Numbered from the stretch's first letter, positions 5,549-13,707 are shown. The stretch: 14,475 nucleotides of DNA from Sphingomonadales bacterium (GCA_020200935.1 JAIVHR010000161.1:1-14475); one strand, 5' to 3'. Numbers and translations are program-made. Notes: generated from the letters alone by a model not told the origin.

Positions 5549-5962
5549 ATGACCCGAATCCTGGCCGACATTCGCGACGAATATGAATTTCTCGAAGCCG
5601 ACGACCGATACCGGCTGCTGATCGATCTCGGCCGCGATCTCGATGCCATGCCCGAGGCGCTCAAGACCGATGCGACGCTGGTGCGCGGCTGTTCGGCGGC
5701 GGTCTGGGTCTATCCGACGCGCACCGATGACGGACGGCTCCATTTCCTCGCCGACAGCAACGCGGCGATCACCAAGGGCATCATCGCGCTGATCCTGAAG
5801 ACCGTGCAGGATGCAATGCCGGCGGCGATCCTCGACACCGATATCGAAAACGAGCTGGCGCCGTTCGACCTGCGCAACCAACTGAGCTCGAACCGAACGC
5901 AAGGCATTCCCAACATGATCGCGCTGATCCGTGAGACCGCGCAGCGCTACGCCGACGCCTAG
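5549..5962 (+). CDS. sufE: SufE-family cysteine desulfurase sulfur acceptor
   Basis: 137 residues, the usual SufE length (E. coli 138). The start is set by the family N-terminus (ILADIRDEYEFLEADDRYRL); no good ribosome binding site precedes it. Conserved features: DLGRDLDAMPEALKTD, the sulfur-accepting Cys48 in VRGCSAAVWV, DSNAAITKGIIALIL, and the C-terminal LSSNRTQGIPNMIALIRETA. Known role: it takes persulfide sulfur from SufS on its cysteine and passes it to the scaffold for Fe-S cluster assembly in the cytoplasm. It stands alone here, without suf genes, behind the psp hairpin. Its stop is 4 nt from the convergent J-domain gene stop. A CsdE-like role is the alternative. Confidence 0.92.
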   Translation: MTRILADIRDEYEFLEADDRYRLLIDLGRDLDAMPEALKTDATLVRGCSAAVWVYPTRTDDGRLHFLADSNAAITKGIIALILKTVQDAMPAAILDTDIENELAPFDLRNQLSSNRTQGIPNMIALIRETAQRYADA

Positions 5963-5966
5963 CGCG

Positions 5967-6503
5967 TCAACCGCCCTTCCATTCACGCCGCTCCTCGGCC
6001 GCGCGCAGAATTTCCCAGGCCGCCTGGCCGGCCGCAAAGCGTTGCGCCGCCTCGGCATCGCCGGGTTTCACGTCGGGGTGATTTTCTTTGGCGATCCGGC
6101 GCCAGGCGGCCTTCACCTCGACGAACTCGATGTCGGGTTCGAGGTCGAAGAATTCGAGCGCGCGCATCTCGTCGCTGCTGCGGCTGCCATCGCCGGGCCC
6201 GGCCCAGCCATGATGCGCCGACTGGGTAAAGCCGGCGGTCTCGCGCTGCTCGTCCTTCTCGCGCTCTTCGCGCTGCTCCTTGGTCAGCCCCTCGAAATAA
6301 TTCCAGTTGCGGTTATATTCACCGGCGTGCCGTTCGCAGAAAAACCAGCGTTCGGAGCTGTTGGGCGATTTCGGCGCCGGCCGGTCGCCGGGCTCCTCGC
6401 AGCCATACCGATCGCACAGACGCAGCTCGGTCGCATCGCGATTGCCGCCATAGCTGCGCCAGCGGGGAAAGCCCCAATCGTTGGATCGTCGTGATCGCGA
6501 CAT
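5967..6503 (-). CDS. J-domain (DnaJ-like) co-chaperone with a Cys/His knuckle
   Basis: 178 residues. The C-terminal third (about 114-175) is a J domain: ALEFFDLEPDIEFVEVKAAW, then RRIAKENHPDVKPGD with the invariant HPD at 142-144, then QRFAAGQAAWEILR. The N-terminal half is basic and carries LCDRYGC (Cys30, Cys35) and FFCERHAGEYN (Cys56, His59), a plausible zinc knuckle. A charged linker of about 75-90 (KEQREEREKDEQRE) follows. Known role of J domains: stimulating DnaK ATPase and delivering clients. The J domain being C-terminal and no G/F or C-terminal DnaJ domains being present makes it a specialised type III J protein; the client is unknown. The ATG at 6503 has only a weak ribosome binding site. 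Confidence 0.88.
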   Translation of the reverse strand: MSRSRRSNDWGFPRWRSYGGNRDATELRLCDRYGCEEPGDRPAPKSPNSSERWFFCERHAGEYNRNWNYFEGLTKEQREEREKDEQRETAGFTQSAHHGWAGPGDGSRSSDEMRALEFFDLEPDIEFVEVKAAWRRIAKENHPDVKPGDAEAAQRFAAGQAAWEILRAAEERREWKGG

Positions 6504-6545
6504 ACCGTTCGGCCTAGCGTCTATTCTCGGCGAAGATCAACCGAC

Positions 6546-7124
6546 CTAACCCCGCAAGGCCATGAAACTGTCGAGCAATACATAGAGGGCGAAGTAGATT
6601 ATGAACCACAAGGCCGCGGTAACCAGAACCAAACCTATGGCCTTGTCCTCCGGCACCGACATCACCGCACGGCTCCCATAATATAGTAAATAGGAAAAGC
6701 CGGCGAGCCCAACGATCAGCGCCATCGCATCGGAAAGCGCAAAGGGCACGAAGACCAAGCCTGCGAGCCAAGTCGGCAATGCCGCGTAAAGCACTGTGAG
6801 GTAGGCGCCATTGCGATCGAACTTTCCACCAAAGACGGGAGAGAGGCGGAACAGCAGAATCGTCATGATAAGCGGAATCAAAAGGAAGAGCAGCCATGTC
6901 GCCACGGCCGACGAGACGATTCCGAGTGGCGAAACCGCTTCATAGGGATTGGGCGAACCCCGAAGGATCAGACCTCCGGCGCGAGACAGAGCCGGAATGA
7001 GCGCGAGCAAGGCGGCCGTACGGATAAGTTCCGCTGCCGCCATCGAACGGTCGGAAGCGATCTCCGGCCACTTGGTCGCCGGCGAGCGAAGCAACTCGGA
7101 CAGGGTTTGGATGGGTTCGATCAT
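6546..7124 (-). CDS. Yip1-family multi-pass inner membrane protein
   Basis: 192 residues from the ATG at 7124; an in-frame TTG nine codons upstream would add polar residues. The N-terminus (IEPIQTLSELLRSPATKWPE) and the R-x-P-x-x-x-W pattern are typical of bacterial Yip1-domain proteins. About five hydrophobic segments follow, near residues 35-55, 68-95, 107-128, 130-150 and 160-185. Function in bacteria is not established. Base composition looks somewhat lower in GC than the flanking che and psp regions. The next gene on this strand is the J-domain gene, 42 nt downstream. Confidence 0.8.
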   Translation of the reverse strand: MIEPIQTLSELLRSPATKWPEIASDRSMAAAELIRTAALLALIPALSRAGGLILRGSPNPYEAVSPLGIVSSAVATWLLFLLIPLIMTILLFRLSPVFGGKFDRNGAYLTVLYAALPTWLAGLVFVPFALSDAMALIVGLAGFSYLLYYGSRAVMSVPEDKAIGLVLVTAALWFIIYFALYVLLDSFMALRG

Positions 7125-7192
7125 TCTGTTCCGGCTCTCATACGAGACCAAGTAGCAGAACGAAAGTTCCCTCGCTCACCCAATCGGCACCA

Positions 7193-7222
7193 CCGCGCCG
7201 GCCGATCCGGAGCACGGCGCGG
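7193..7222. repeat. Inverted repeat between the DUF4282-like and Yip1-like genes
   Basis: CCGCGCCG (7193-7200) and CGGCGCGG (7215-7222) form an 8-bp perfect stem with a 14-nt loop, just after the stop of the gene at 7232-7528. No T-run follows on the minus strand. It could be a weak terminator for that gene or chance in GC-rich DNA. Confidence 0.3.
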
Positions 7223-7231
7223 AGCCGCGAC

Positions 7232-7528
7232 TCAGACGGCGCTGCTATCCGGCTCCGGCGTGCCCACCTTGGCCTTCCGCAACGCTTGCAATTCAGCAAG
7301 TATCTTGAACAACACGAGCATGATCTCGCAATACACCCGCCAGAATATGATCATGAAAATCATCGCCAGAAAGGCCCCCAAGACGGTACCAGCACCACCT
7401 CCGCCAAATTGACTGGCGGCACTGACTAGGGTGAAGGTGTAGAACAAGATGCCCACGACACCCAGCCAGAAAAGAATCTGGATAAAGGTCGGCGTAATAA
7501 ACTTGTTGAATTTCAGATAGTCTTCCAT
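7232..7528 (-). CDS. DUF4282-like small membrane protein
   Basis: 98 residues. The ATG at 7528 is preceded by GGGGGGAT and opens MEDYLKFNKFITPTFIQILF. There are two membrane helices (about 16-38, and 46-72 around TVLGAFLAMIFMIIFWRVYC), separated by a short glycine loop (FGGGGAG). A cytoplasmic helix with the DUF4282 pattern RVYCEIMLVLFKILAELQAL follows, then a polar tail (KVGTPEPDSSAV). Longer upstream frames would run into rnpB and are rejected. Function is unknown. Upstream, on the same strand, is rnpB, 82 nt away with no clear terminator between. Confidence 0.82.
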   Translation of the reverse strand: MEDYLKFNKFITPTFIQILFWLGVVGILFYTFTLVSAASQFGGGGAGTVLGAFLAMIFMIIFWRVYCEIMLVLFKILAELQALRKAKVGTPEPDSSAV

Positions 7529-7534
7529 TGCAAT

Positions 7535-7548
7535 CCCCCCTTTTTTTT
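7535..7548 (-). repeat. A8G6 homopolymer tract at the ribosome binding site
   Basis: On the minus strand eight A are followed directly by six G, ending 6 nt before the ATG of the DUF4282-like gene. The G-run is the only candidate Shine-Dalgarno sequence, so slippage here could alter spacing and translation. Confidence 0.7.
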
Positions 7549-7610
7549 CTCGACCCGATGATCGATCGCGGAATGTAAGGTGGCCGATTGACCGGACGAT
7601 GTAAAGGTTG

Positions 7611-7990
<380 letters not shown>

Positions 7991-7996
7991 TCCGCC

Positions 7997-8689
7997 CTAT
8001 CTAGTCCGTCCCTCGCCATAGGCCAAGAGCAGTTGCAGCAGAATCGCCCTGCTCTGGCCATCGATGGTCCCGTCGACCGTTTCGGGCCGCCAGCGGCGCT
8101 GGAAGGCTTCGACCGCCGCCTCCTTGTCGCTGATGTCATAGCCGAACCGCTCGAGCGCCAGCAGGAAGGCGCTGTCGCTCCAGCCCGGATCGACATGCGC
8201 ACTTTCGGGGCGCGGCACGGCGAGACCGAGCTTGGCAAGCTTGTCCCACGGGAACAGCTCGCCGGGATCCTGCTTGCGCCCCGGGGCGACATCCGAATGG
8301 CCGACGACGTTGATCGGCTCGATATCGTGGCGCTTGACGATCTCGTTGGTCAGCTGGACGACCGAGACGATCTGGCCAGCGGGAAAGGGCCGATAGCCGA
8401 ATTCATGCCCGGGATTGACGATCTCGATGCCGATGCTCGCCGAATTGACGTCGCGAATGCCGCGCCACCAGGCGGCGCCGGCATGCCAGGCCCGCTTGCG
8501 CTCTTCGACCAGCCGCAGCACCACGCCATCCTCATTGACCAGATAATGCGACGATACGCGCGCGTCGCGGTCGGTCAGCCGTTCGATCGCCGCGGCGCCG
8601 GTCTTCATGCCGGTATAGTGCAGCACGACCATGGTGATCGGCAACGCCCGGTCATCGAAATTGGGCGAAGGCGTGTTGACGATTTCCAT
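7997..8689 (-). CDS. AmpD-like N-acetylmuramoyl-L-alanine amidase with peptidoglycan-binding tail
   Basis: 230 residues from the ATG at 8689, which opens MEIVNTPSPNFDDRALPI, typical for this family. An ATG at 8734 and a GTG at 8743 would add up to 18 residues without forming a signal peptide. The Amidase_2 domain (about 1-160) shows the zinc ligands His24 (VVLHYTG), His131 (VVGHSD) and Asp141 (GRKQDPG), the catalytic Glu89 (SIGIEI), and AWHAG at 68-72. Residues about 185-225 (DISDKEAAVEAFQRRW, then DGTIDGQSRAILLQLL) look like a PG_binding_1 module. Known role: cleaving the amide bond between MurNAc and the stem peptide during muropeptide recycling. Absence of a signal peptide suggests a cytoplasmic enzyme. 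It follows cheR on the same strand, and its stop abuts rnpB. Confidence 0.92.
   Translation of the reverse strand: MEIVNTPSPNFDDRALPITMVVLHYTGMKTGAAAIERLTDRDARVSSHYLVNEDGVVLRLVEERKRAWHAGAAWWRGIRDVNSASIGIEIVNPGHEFGYRPFPAGQIVSVVQLTNEIVKRHDIEPINVVGHSDVAPGRKQDPGELFPWDKLAKLGLAVPRPESAHVDPGWSDSAFLLALERFGYDISDKEAAVEAFQRRWRPETVDGTIDGQSRAILLQLLLAYGEGRTR
7998..8026 (-). promoter_or_regulatory. Candidate rnpB promoter inside the amidase 3' end
   Basis: On the minus strand TTGGCC (8021-8026) and TAGATA (7998-8003) are separated by 17 nt, matching sigma70 -35/-10 spacing. The start would fall at about 7990-7992, exactly where helix P1 of rnpB begins. The -10 overlaps the amidase stop codon TAG (7997-7999). 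Confidence 0.6.
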
Positions 8690-8747
8690 GGTCCCGGCCG
8701 AAGCATAGCCCGATTGGCGGCGCGACGGAAGCATCGGCCCCACAAGA

Positions 8748-9590
8748 CTATCCCAGGCGAGCCGCCCGCGGCGGAAAATCGGTCAGATGCTCGTAGATCC
8801 CGCGGAAATCCTCGGCGATCCGAAATCGGTCGCTGCGCCCGAGCACGGTTTCGCCGGCGCCGAGCACCAATCCGCCCTCGGGTACCAAAGCGTCGGAAAA
8901 GCGCGCCAGCGCCGCTTCGCGCGCGGGGCCCGGGAAATACATCAGCACGTTGCGGCAAAGGATCAGATGGAAAAAGCCGGCGGGCGCGGCTTCCAGGATA
9001 TTATGGCTGCGAAAGCGGACCATCGCGCGCAATGCCGGCTGAACGCGCCAGCTTTCGCCCTGCTGCTCGAACCAGCGGAGCATCCTGCGCACCGGCAGTC
9101 CGCGCTGAATCTCGAACTGGTTATACTCGCCGCGTTCGGCGCGCCGTATGGCCGAAGTCGAGACATCGGTGCCGAGCAGCTCTACCGGGCGCCCCTCGAG
9201 CCCGTCGAGCTCTTCGGCGATCAGCAGCGCGAGCGAATAGATTTCCTGTCCGGTCGAGCAACCGGCGCTCCAGATACGCAGCGTGCGGCCCGGTTCGATC
9301 CGATCGTGCATGTGGCGAATAAAGCGGCCGATGTGATTGAAGGTTTCGCTGTCGCGAAAAAAATAGGTTTCGTTGTTGAGCACCGCATCGACGACATCGC
9401 GGGCGAGCCCCGCGCCACCCGGCGCGACGATCCGGCCGACGAGCTCGTCCATGTCGGTCAGCCCGCGCGACGCCATGACGCCGCCGAGCCGCGATTCGAC
9501 GCGCCAGTTTCCGGCCGTGTCGCAACGCTGGCCGGTTCGGGCCTCGACGAGCGCGGTCAGCAGCCGTGCGGAGGGCTCGCTCAGCCCCAT
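8748..9590 (-). CDS. cheR: CheR, chemoreceptor glutamate methyltransferase
   Basis: 280 residues. The ATG at 9590 follows GGGAG and overlaps the end of cheB by 10 nt; longer upstream frames lie inside cheB. The N-terminal helical domain (about 1-70) is followed by the SAM-dependent methyltransferase domain. Motifs: NNETYFFRD (72-80), IWSAGCSTGQEIYS (SAM binding, 106-119), LLGTDVSTSAIRRA, and ILCRNVLMYF (210-219). Known role: methylating glutamates on chemoreceptors for adaptation, with SAM as donor, opposed by CheB. It is last in the che operon. Confidence 0.95.
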   Translation of the reverse strand: MGLSEPSARLLTALVEARTGQRCDTAGNWRVESRLGGVMASRGLTDMDELVGRIVAPGGAGLARDVVDAVLNNETYFFRDSETFNHIGRFIRHMHDRIEPGRTLRIWSAGCSTGQEIYSLALLIAEELDGLEGRPVELLGTDVSTSAIRRAERGEYNQFEIQRGLPVRRMLRWFEQQGESWRVQPALRAMVRFRSHNILEAAPAGFFHLILCRNVLMYFPGPAREAALARFSDALVPEGGLVLGAGETVLGRSDRFRIAEDFRGIYEHLTDFPPRAARLG

Positions 9591-10669
9591 CCATTGGCTC
9601 CCGCGCGCCGGGCGACATAGCGCGCCAGCCTCGCCGGATCGGCGACGAAACGGGCGATCCCCTGCCGCGCCACCGTCCCGGGCATACCCCAGACCACGGC
9701 GCTGTGCTGATCCTGTACCAAAAGGTCGCCCCCCTTGTCGGCCAGCGCGCGGCCGCCTTCGGCGCCGTCGCGGCCCATCCCGCTCAGGATAACGCCGGCG
9801 CAATCGGAGCCGTAGACCCCGGCCACCGAATCGAGCATCGGGTCGACCGACGGCATGCAGCCGCTCGCCGCCTTGTATCGGCGGAAGCGGATCCGGTTGA
9901 CGTCACCATCCTGTTCGACGGTCATATGCGCGTCGCCGGGCGCGACGAGGACCTGGCCCGGCGCGATCACCTGTCCGTCGCGCGCCGGGGCGAAGGGCCG
10001 GCCGGTGGCGAGCTCCATCTGGTTGGCGAAGGGCTCGATGAAGGCCGGCGGCAGATGCTGAGTGACGAGGATAGGCATTTCGATCGCCGGGGGAAGCGCC
10101 TGCAGAAACTCTATCATCGCATGAACGCCGCCGGTCGACGCGCCGATCGCCAGGCAGCGGACCGGACGCGCCGGGCTGTCGGGAGCATTTGGAAAGGGCA
10201 CTGCCGATCGCTCGGCGGACCCTGCCGGGTATCGGGCCTCGGCGATGCGTCCCATGATGCCGGTCAACCGGCGGGCAAAATCGCCCGAGAGATTGCGCGT
10301 GGCGGGCTTGAGCAGCGTATCGGTTGCGCCGAGCGTCATCGCCCGGATCGACGCCTCGGCGCCGTGGCTGCAATGCGAGGAGAGGACGAGGATCGCCGCA
10401 TCGCTGGCTTCGCGCAGCAACGGCAGGGCTTCGAGCCCGCACATTCCCGGCATTTCGATATCGAGCAGAATGATGTCGCAGGAACCCTGAGCGAGATAGG
10501 CCAGCGCGCGGTCGGCGCCGGTCGCCTCGCCGACGATCTCGAATCGCCCGTCTTCGGCGAGCAGGTGGCCGATGACGAGACGCGCGACGACCGAATCGTC
10601 GACGATCAAAACGCGGCATCTTCGGCCGGCGACCTCGACGGGCGGGATCGGCTGCGGCCGGCTGGCCAT
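9581..10669 (-). CDS. cheB: CheB, chemoreceptor methylesterase/deamidase with receiver
   Basis: 362 residues. The receiver domain (about 17-135) has the acidic pair Asp24-Asp25, phosphoacceptor Asp70 in ILLDIEMPG, and Lys121 in LLKPAT. A linker (about 136-165) precedes the methylesterase domain (about 168-358) with catalytic Ser178 (IGASTGG), His205 (VTQHLPPAF) and Asp301 (SGMGRDG). Known role: phosphorylated by CheA, it removes methyl groups from receptors and deamidates glutamines. ATG at 10669 lies 4 nt after the cheY stop; the ribosome binding site is weak, suggesting translational coupling. Confidence 0.97.
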   Translation of the reverse strand: MASRPQPIPPVEVAGRRCRVLIVDDSVVARLVIGHLLAEDGRFEIVGEATGADRALAYLAQGSCDIILLDIEMPGMCGLEALPLLREASDAAILVLSSHCSHGAEASIRAMTLGATDTLLKPATRNLSGDFARRLTGIMGRIAEARYPAGSAERSAVPFPNAPDSPARPVRCLAIGASTGGVHAMIEFLQALPPAIEMPILVTQHLPPAFIEPFANQMELATGRPFAPARDGQVIAPGQVLVAPGDAHMTVEQDGDVNRIRFRRYKAASGCMPSVDPMLDSVAGVYGSDCAGVILSGMGRDGAEGGRALADKGGDLLVQDQHSAVVWGMPGTVARQGIARFVADPARLARYVARRAGANGWG

Positions 10670-10673
10670 CGGG

Positions 10674-11039
10674 CTAGGCTGCAGCGACGATCTCGAGCTT
10701 GCTCTTCAGCGTCTCTCGATCGAAGGGTTTCATGATATATTCGTCGGCGCCGGCATTGAGGGCGTCGCGAATGCTCGAAGAGGCGTGCTCGGTGGTGCAG
10801 AAGACGACCTTCGGGCGAACCGAAAGATCGAGCCGGTTGAGTTCGGCGAGAAATTCCATGCCGCCCATCACCGGCATGTTCCAGTCGAGCAGGATGACGT
10901 CGGGGTTGGTGTCGTTGAGCAGGTCGAGCGCTTCGCGCCCATCCCCGGCTTCGCTGATCTGGTAATCGAGCGTTTCGAGGATGTGGCGAGCGACCTTGCG
11001 AATGACCTTCGAGTCGTCGACCACCAGACACGTTCTCAC
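10674..11039 (-). CDS. cheY: CheY-like single-domain response regulator
   Basis: 121 residues, starting at GTG (11039) behind GGAGAG; an upstream ATG at 11051 leads to an immediate stop. A complete receiver: Asp8-Asp9 (VVDDSK), phosphoacceptor Asp52 (ILLDWNMP), Thr82/Thr83 (VFCTTEH) and Lys104 (IMKPFD). Known role: phosphorylated by CheA, it binds the flagellar switch. The sequence also resembles alphaproteobacterial CheY/DivK-like receivers, but the position between cheW and cheB favours CheY. It begins 86 nt after the cheW stop and may have its own promoter. Confidence 0.93.
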   Translation of the reverse strand: MRTCLVVDDSKVIRKVARHILETLDYQISEAGDGREALDLLNDTNPDVILLDWNMPVMGGMEFLAELNRLDLSVRPKVVFCTTEHASSSIRDALNAGADEYIMKPFDRETLKSKLEIVAAA

Positions 11040-11077
11040 TCAACTCTCCATTTGCCGACTATCCCATGCCCTGGTTA

Positions 11078-11095
11078 CGCCTTCGAGGTAAGGCG
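11078..11095. repeat. Inverted repeat in the cheW-cheY gap
   Basis: CGCCTT, loop CGAGGT, AAGGCG: a 6-bp perfect stem in the 86-nt gap. An alternative stem CCTTCG/CGAAGG overlaps it. On the minus strand a TTAACC half-site (like a CtrA half-box) lies just upstream at 11098-11103. A regulatory role for cheY is possible but weak. Confidence 0.25.
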
Positions 11096-11125
11096 AAGGT
11101 TAATTTCGAACGAAAAAACGCGCCT

Positions 11126-11557
11126 TCAAGCGGCTTTCGCGGGAGTGTCGAGCAGCAATTCCGGGTCGACGACGATCACCGCGCCGATTTCGGTCTCGAC
11201 GAAGCCGGTGCTCGCCTTGCGCCAGCCCTCCGACATCGAGGCGGCGACGCGCTTGGGCTTTTCGCTCGCCTCGACGATGTCGCGCACCCGGTCGACGGCG
11301 AAGCCGTAATAATGCCGGTCGATCCTGGTGACGATCACGGGCTTTCCGGCGCAATTTCCGGCGCGCGCATCGGAGATCGCGGCCATCAGGTCGATCACCG
11401 TGACGACCCGGCTGCGCAAGGCGGCGATCCCCGCGACGCACGGCTCGGCGAGCGGCACAGGCACGATTTCCATGTCGCGCACGACGTTTTCGACGGCGCT
11501 TGCGGGTATCGCGAATTGCGTACCGTCGGCCTCGGCTATCAGATAGAGATTGTGCAT
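11126..11557 (-). CDS. cheW: CheW, chemotaxis coupling protein
   Basis: 143 residues. Its ATG overlaps the cheA stop in the TAATG arrangement, so translation is coupled. It is a single CheW fold: MHNLYLIAEADGTQFAIPAS, VENVVRDMEIVPVPLAEPCV, AGIAALRSRVVTVIDLMAAI, then GFAVDRVRDIVE and a C-terminal strand (GAVIVVDPELLL). The segment ALR-x-R-VV-x-VIDL corresponds to the usual N-LRG-x-x-x-P-VIDL region. The start is a little shorter than average. Known role: linking chemoreceptors to CheA. There is no obvious ribosome binding site, consistent with re-initiation after cheA. Confidence 0.92.
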   Translation of the reverse strand: MHNLYLIAEADGTQFAIPASAVENVVRDMEIVPVPLAEPCVAGIAALRSRVVTVIDLMAAISDARAGNCAGKPVIVTRIDRHYYGFAVDRVRDIVEASEKPKRVAASMSEGWRKASTGFVETEIGAVIVVDPELLLDTPAKAA

Positions 11558-13707
11558 TATCGGCCTCCCGCCCCGCGCAGCCGCTCACGCAGCGCGTCGA
11601 AGATCCCCTCGCGATCGTAGCGGTAGAGCCTGCCGGGTCCCGCATCGCGAGAATCGGTGAGATAGAGGACGTCGTCCGATCCCTCCCCGCACTCCGCCGT
11701 GTCGTCGGCGATCAGCAGCAAGTCGGCGGGTTCGTCATCGGTTTCGCCGCCATACACCACGTCATAGCCCGCGAGCTCCACCAGCGGGCCCAGCAGCGCC
11801 TGCGCCCAGCCCTCGTCATCGGCGGCAATGCGGCAGCGAGCGCGCCGGGAGCCGGCCAGCGGCTGCACGGTTCCGGCAATCAGGAAATGGGCGTCGAGCA
11901 ACTCGACCGGCACGCCATCGACCACACCGACCCCGGCCGCCTTGCCGGGACGTGAGGCGCGGCGATAATCGGCCGGGAAGCGCACCGCATCGGCCTGTCC
12001 CTCGAAGGCATAGGCGCAAACGCAATCGCCGTCGGACAATCTGAAGAGCCGCAATTCGCCGGTTTCCGGCAAGGGACCGCTGGCGAGCAACGGCAGCAGT
12101 TTACCCCGCGCCGCAATCCCGGCGGCGTCGAGCAACAGCAGCGGCCGGCCGTTGTCGGGCAGCGCCGTGCCGGCGAAAACCCCCGAATTCATCAGCATCG
12201 GCGCCGCCGGCTTGACCACCAGTTCCTCATGGTCATGGACATGGGAAACCAGCAAGGCGAATCGCCGCGCGCGGCCGAGGCTTAGTATCATGACGATCCC
12301 GGCACCGGCTTTCGGCATGTCGGAAGTGGCATCGGGGCATTCGACGACATCCCTCGCGCGCACCAGCGGCAAACGCTCGGTGCGGATGACGACGGTCTCG
12401 GTGTCGCCGACCGCTTCGATGCTGACCGCTTGCTTGTCGGCGGCGATAATCTCGTCGACCGCGAGCCGCGGCAGCGCGAAAAGATGCTCTTCGACGCCGA
12501 CGATGAGCGCCGGGATGATCGTCAAGGTCAGCGGCACCGACAGGGTCAGCGTCGTGCCGCTGCCGGGCTCGCTGGCAATCGAAATCACGCCACCGATCCG
12601 CTCGACATTGGCGCGCACGACATCCATCCCGACCCCGCGTCCGGAAATCTCGCTGGCGCGTTCGACGGTCGAAAGGCCGGGCTGGAAGATGAGGTCGAGC
12701 CGCGCCTGCTCGCCGAGCCGTTCCATTTGCTCCGACGAAACGACACCGGCGCCGACCGCCCGTTCGGCGATCCGGGCGGTATCGATGCCCGCCCCGTCGT
12801 CGCGGATAGTGATCTCGATCTGGTTGCCCGACTGCCGCGCCGACAGTTCAAGCGTGCCGGCCGCCTGCTTGCCCGCCTCGCGGCGTTGTTCGGGCGATTC
12901 GATTCCGTGATCGAGCGCGTTGCGCACCGCATGGGTCAGCGGATCGCGCAACACCTCGATCATCTCGCGATCGAGCTCGACATCCTCGCCGTCAATCTTG
13001 AGGCTGACCTCCTTGCCGAGCTGCTCGGACAGATCGCGCACCAGGCGCGGCACCGCTGCGAACAGGCTTTCGATACGCTGCATCCGCGTCCAGGTGACGC
13101 CGTCGCGAATCTCGGCGATGCGCTGCGACAGCCGGTCGAATGCGCCCTCGAGCGCGGGGCTCGGGGCCACGCCGCGCAGCTGGCGCGACAATTCGTTGCG
13201 CGCGAGCACAAGATCCGAGACCCCGCCCATCAGTTGATCGAGCAAGGCGACCGGCACGCGGATGCTCCGCGCCGCCGGCGTCGAGGCCGCGGAAGTGGAT
13301 TGGTGGGGCCGGCAGATGCCGTTCTTCGGCGTGGCATATCCACCCGAGGACAGCGCCTTCAGCAGATCGTCGTCATCGCCGTCGTCGATCGATTCCCCGG
13401 CATCGAGCCGGTCGACGAGTTGGGTGATCCTATCGACCACCGCGAGAATCGCCGACACCAGATCGTGGCTCGGTTCGCGCTCGCCGCTGCGGAAGCGCTG
13501 GAGCAGGTCTTCGGTGCAATGGCTGAGCTTTTCGAGCCGCGGCAGATCGAGAAAGCCGCAGCTGCCCTTGACCGTGTGGACGAAGCGGAAAATCTCGTCG
13601 AGCCGCGCCCGATTGCTCGGTTCGGCCTCCCATGCCACGAGGTCGCTGGAGATCTTCTCGAGCGTTTCGCGCGTCTCGGCGATAAATTCCGCCAGCAATT
13701 CGTCCAT
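11557..13707 (-). CDS. cheA: CheA, chemotaxis histidine kinase with unusual C-terminal extension
   Basis: 716 residues. Domain order: HPt/P1 (about 1-105) with phospho-His44 in FVHTVKGSCGFL; an acidic and low-complexity linker (106-147) where P2 would be; P3 dimerisation (about 148-213); P4 ATPase (about 214-392) with the N box HAVRNALDHG (259-268), G1 DDGAGID (303-309) and G2 GRGVGMD (356-362); P5 CheW-like (about 391-530). Beyond P5 are about 185 further residues. About 551-612 hold a CheW-like fragment (VPVELLDAHFLIA), and about 620-712 have the strand/helix order of a receiver (RCRIAADDEGW, then DLLLIADD, then LYLTDS) but no clear phosphoacceptor or conserved Lys. Known role: autophosphorylating and passing phosphate to CheY and CheB. 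A CtrA-like box lies upstream. Confidence 0.96.
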   Translation of the reverse strand: MDELLAEFIAETRETLEKISSDLVAWEAEPSNRARLDEIFRFVHTVKGSCGFLDLPRLEKLSHCTEDLLQRFRSGEREPSHDLVSAILAVVDRITQLVDRLDAGESIDDGDDDDLLKALSSGGYATPKNGICRPHQSTSAASTPAARSIRVPVALLDQLMGGVSDLVLARNELSRQLRGVAPSPALEGAFDRLSQRIAEIRDGVTWTRMQRIESLFAAVPRLVRDLSEQLGKEVSLKIDGEDVELDREMIEVLRDPLTHAVRNALDHGIESPEQRREAGKQAAGTLELSARQSGNQIEITIRDDGAGIDTARIAERAVGAGVVSSEQMERLGEQARLDLIFQPGLSTVERASEISGRGVGMDVVRANVERIGGVISIASEPGSGTTLTLSVPLTLTIIPALIVGVEEHLFALPRLAVDEIIAADKQAVSIEAVGDTETVVIRTERLPLVRARDVVECPDATSDMPKAGAGIVMILSLGRARRFALLVSHVHDHEELVVKPAAPMLMNSGVFAGTALPDNGRPLLLLDAAGIAARGKLLPLLASGPLPETGELRLFRLSDGDCVCAYAFEGQADAVRFPADYRRASRPGKAAGVGVVDGVPVELLDAHFLIAGTVQPLAGSRRARCRIAADDEGWAQALLGPLVELAGYDVVYGGETDDEPADLLLIADDTAECGEGSDDVLYLTDSRDAGPGRLYRYDREGIFDALRERLRGAGGR

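Noticed and set aside
7125..7175. Possible EcfG-type general stress promoter (GGAAC) upstream of the Yip1-like gene
   Set aside because: GGAAC is present on the minus strand, but no CGTT-like -10 occurs at 16-17 nt spacing.
9566..10735. 389-codon plus-strand frame antisense to cheB
   Set aside because: cheB on the minus strand has complete receiver and methylesterase motifs; the antisense frame shows no recognisable domain and is typical of high-GC DNA.
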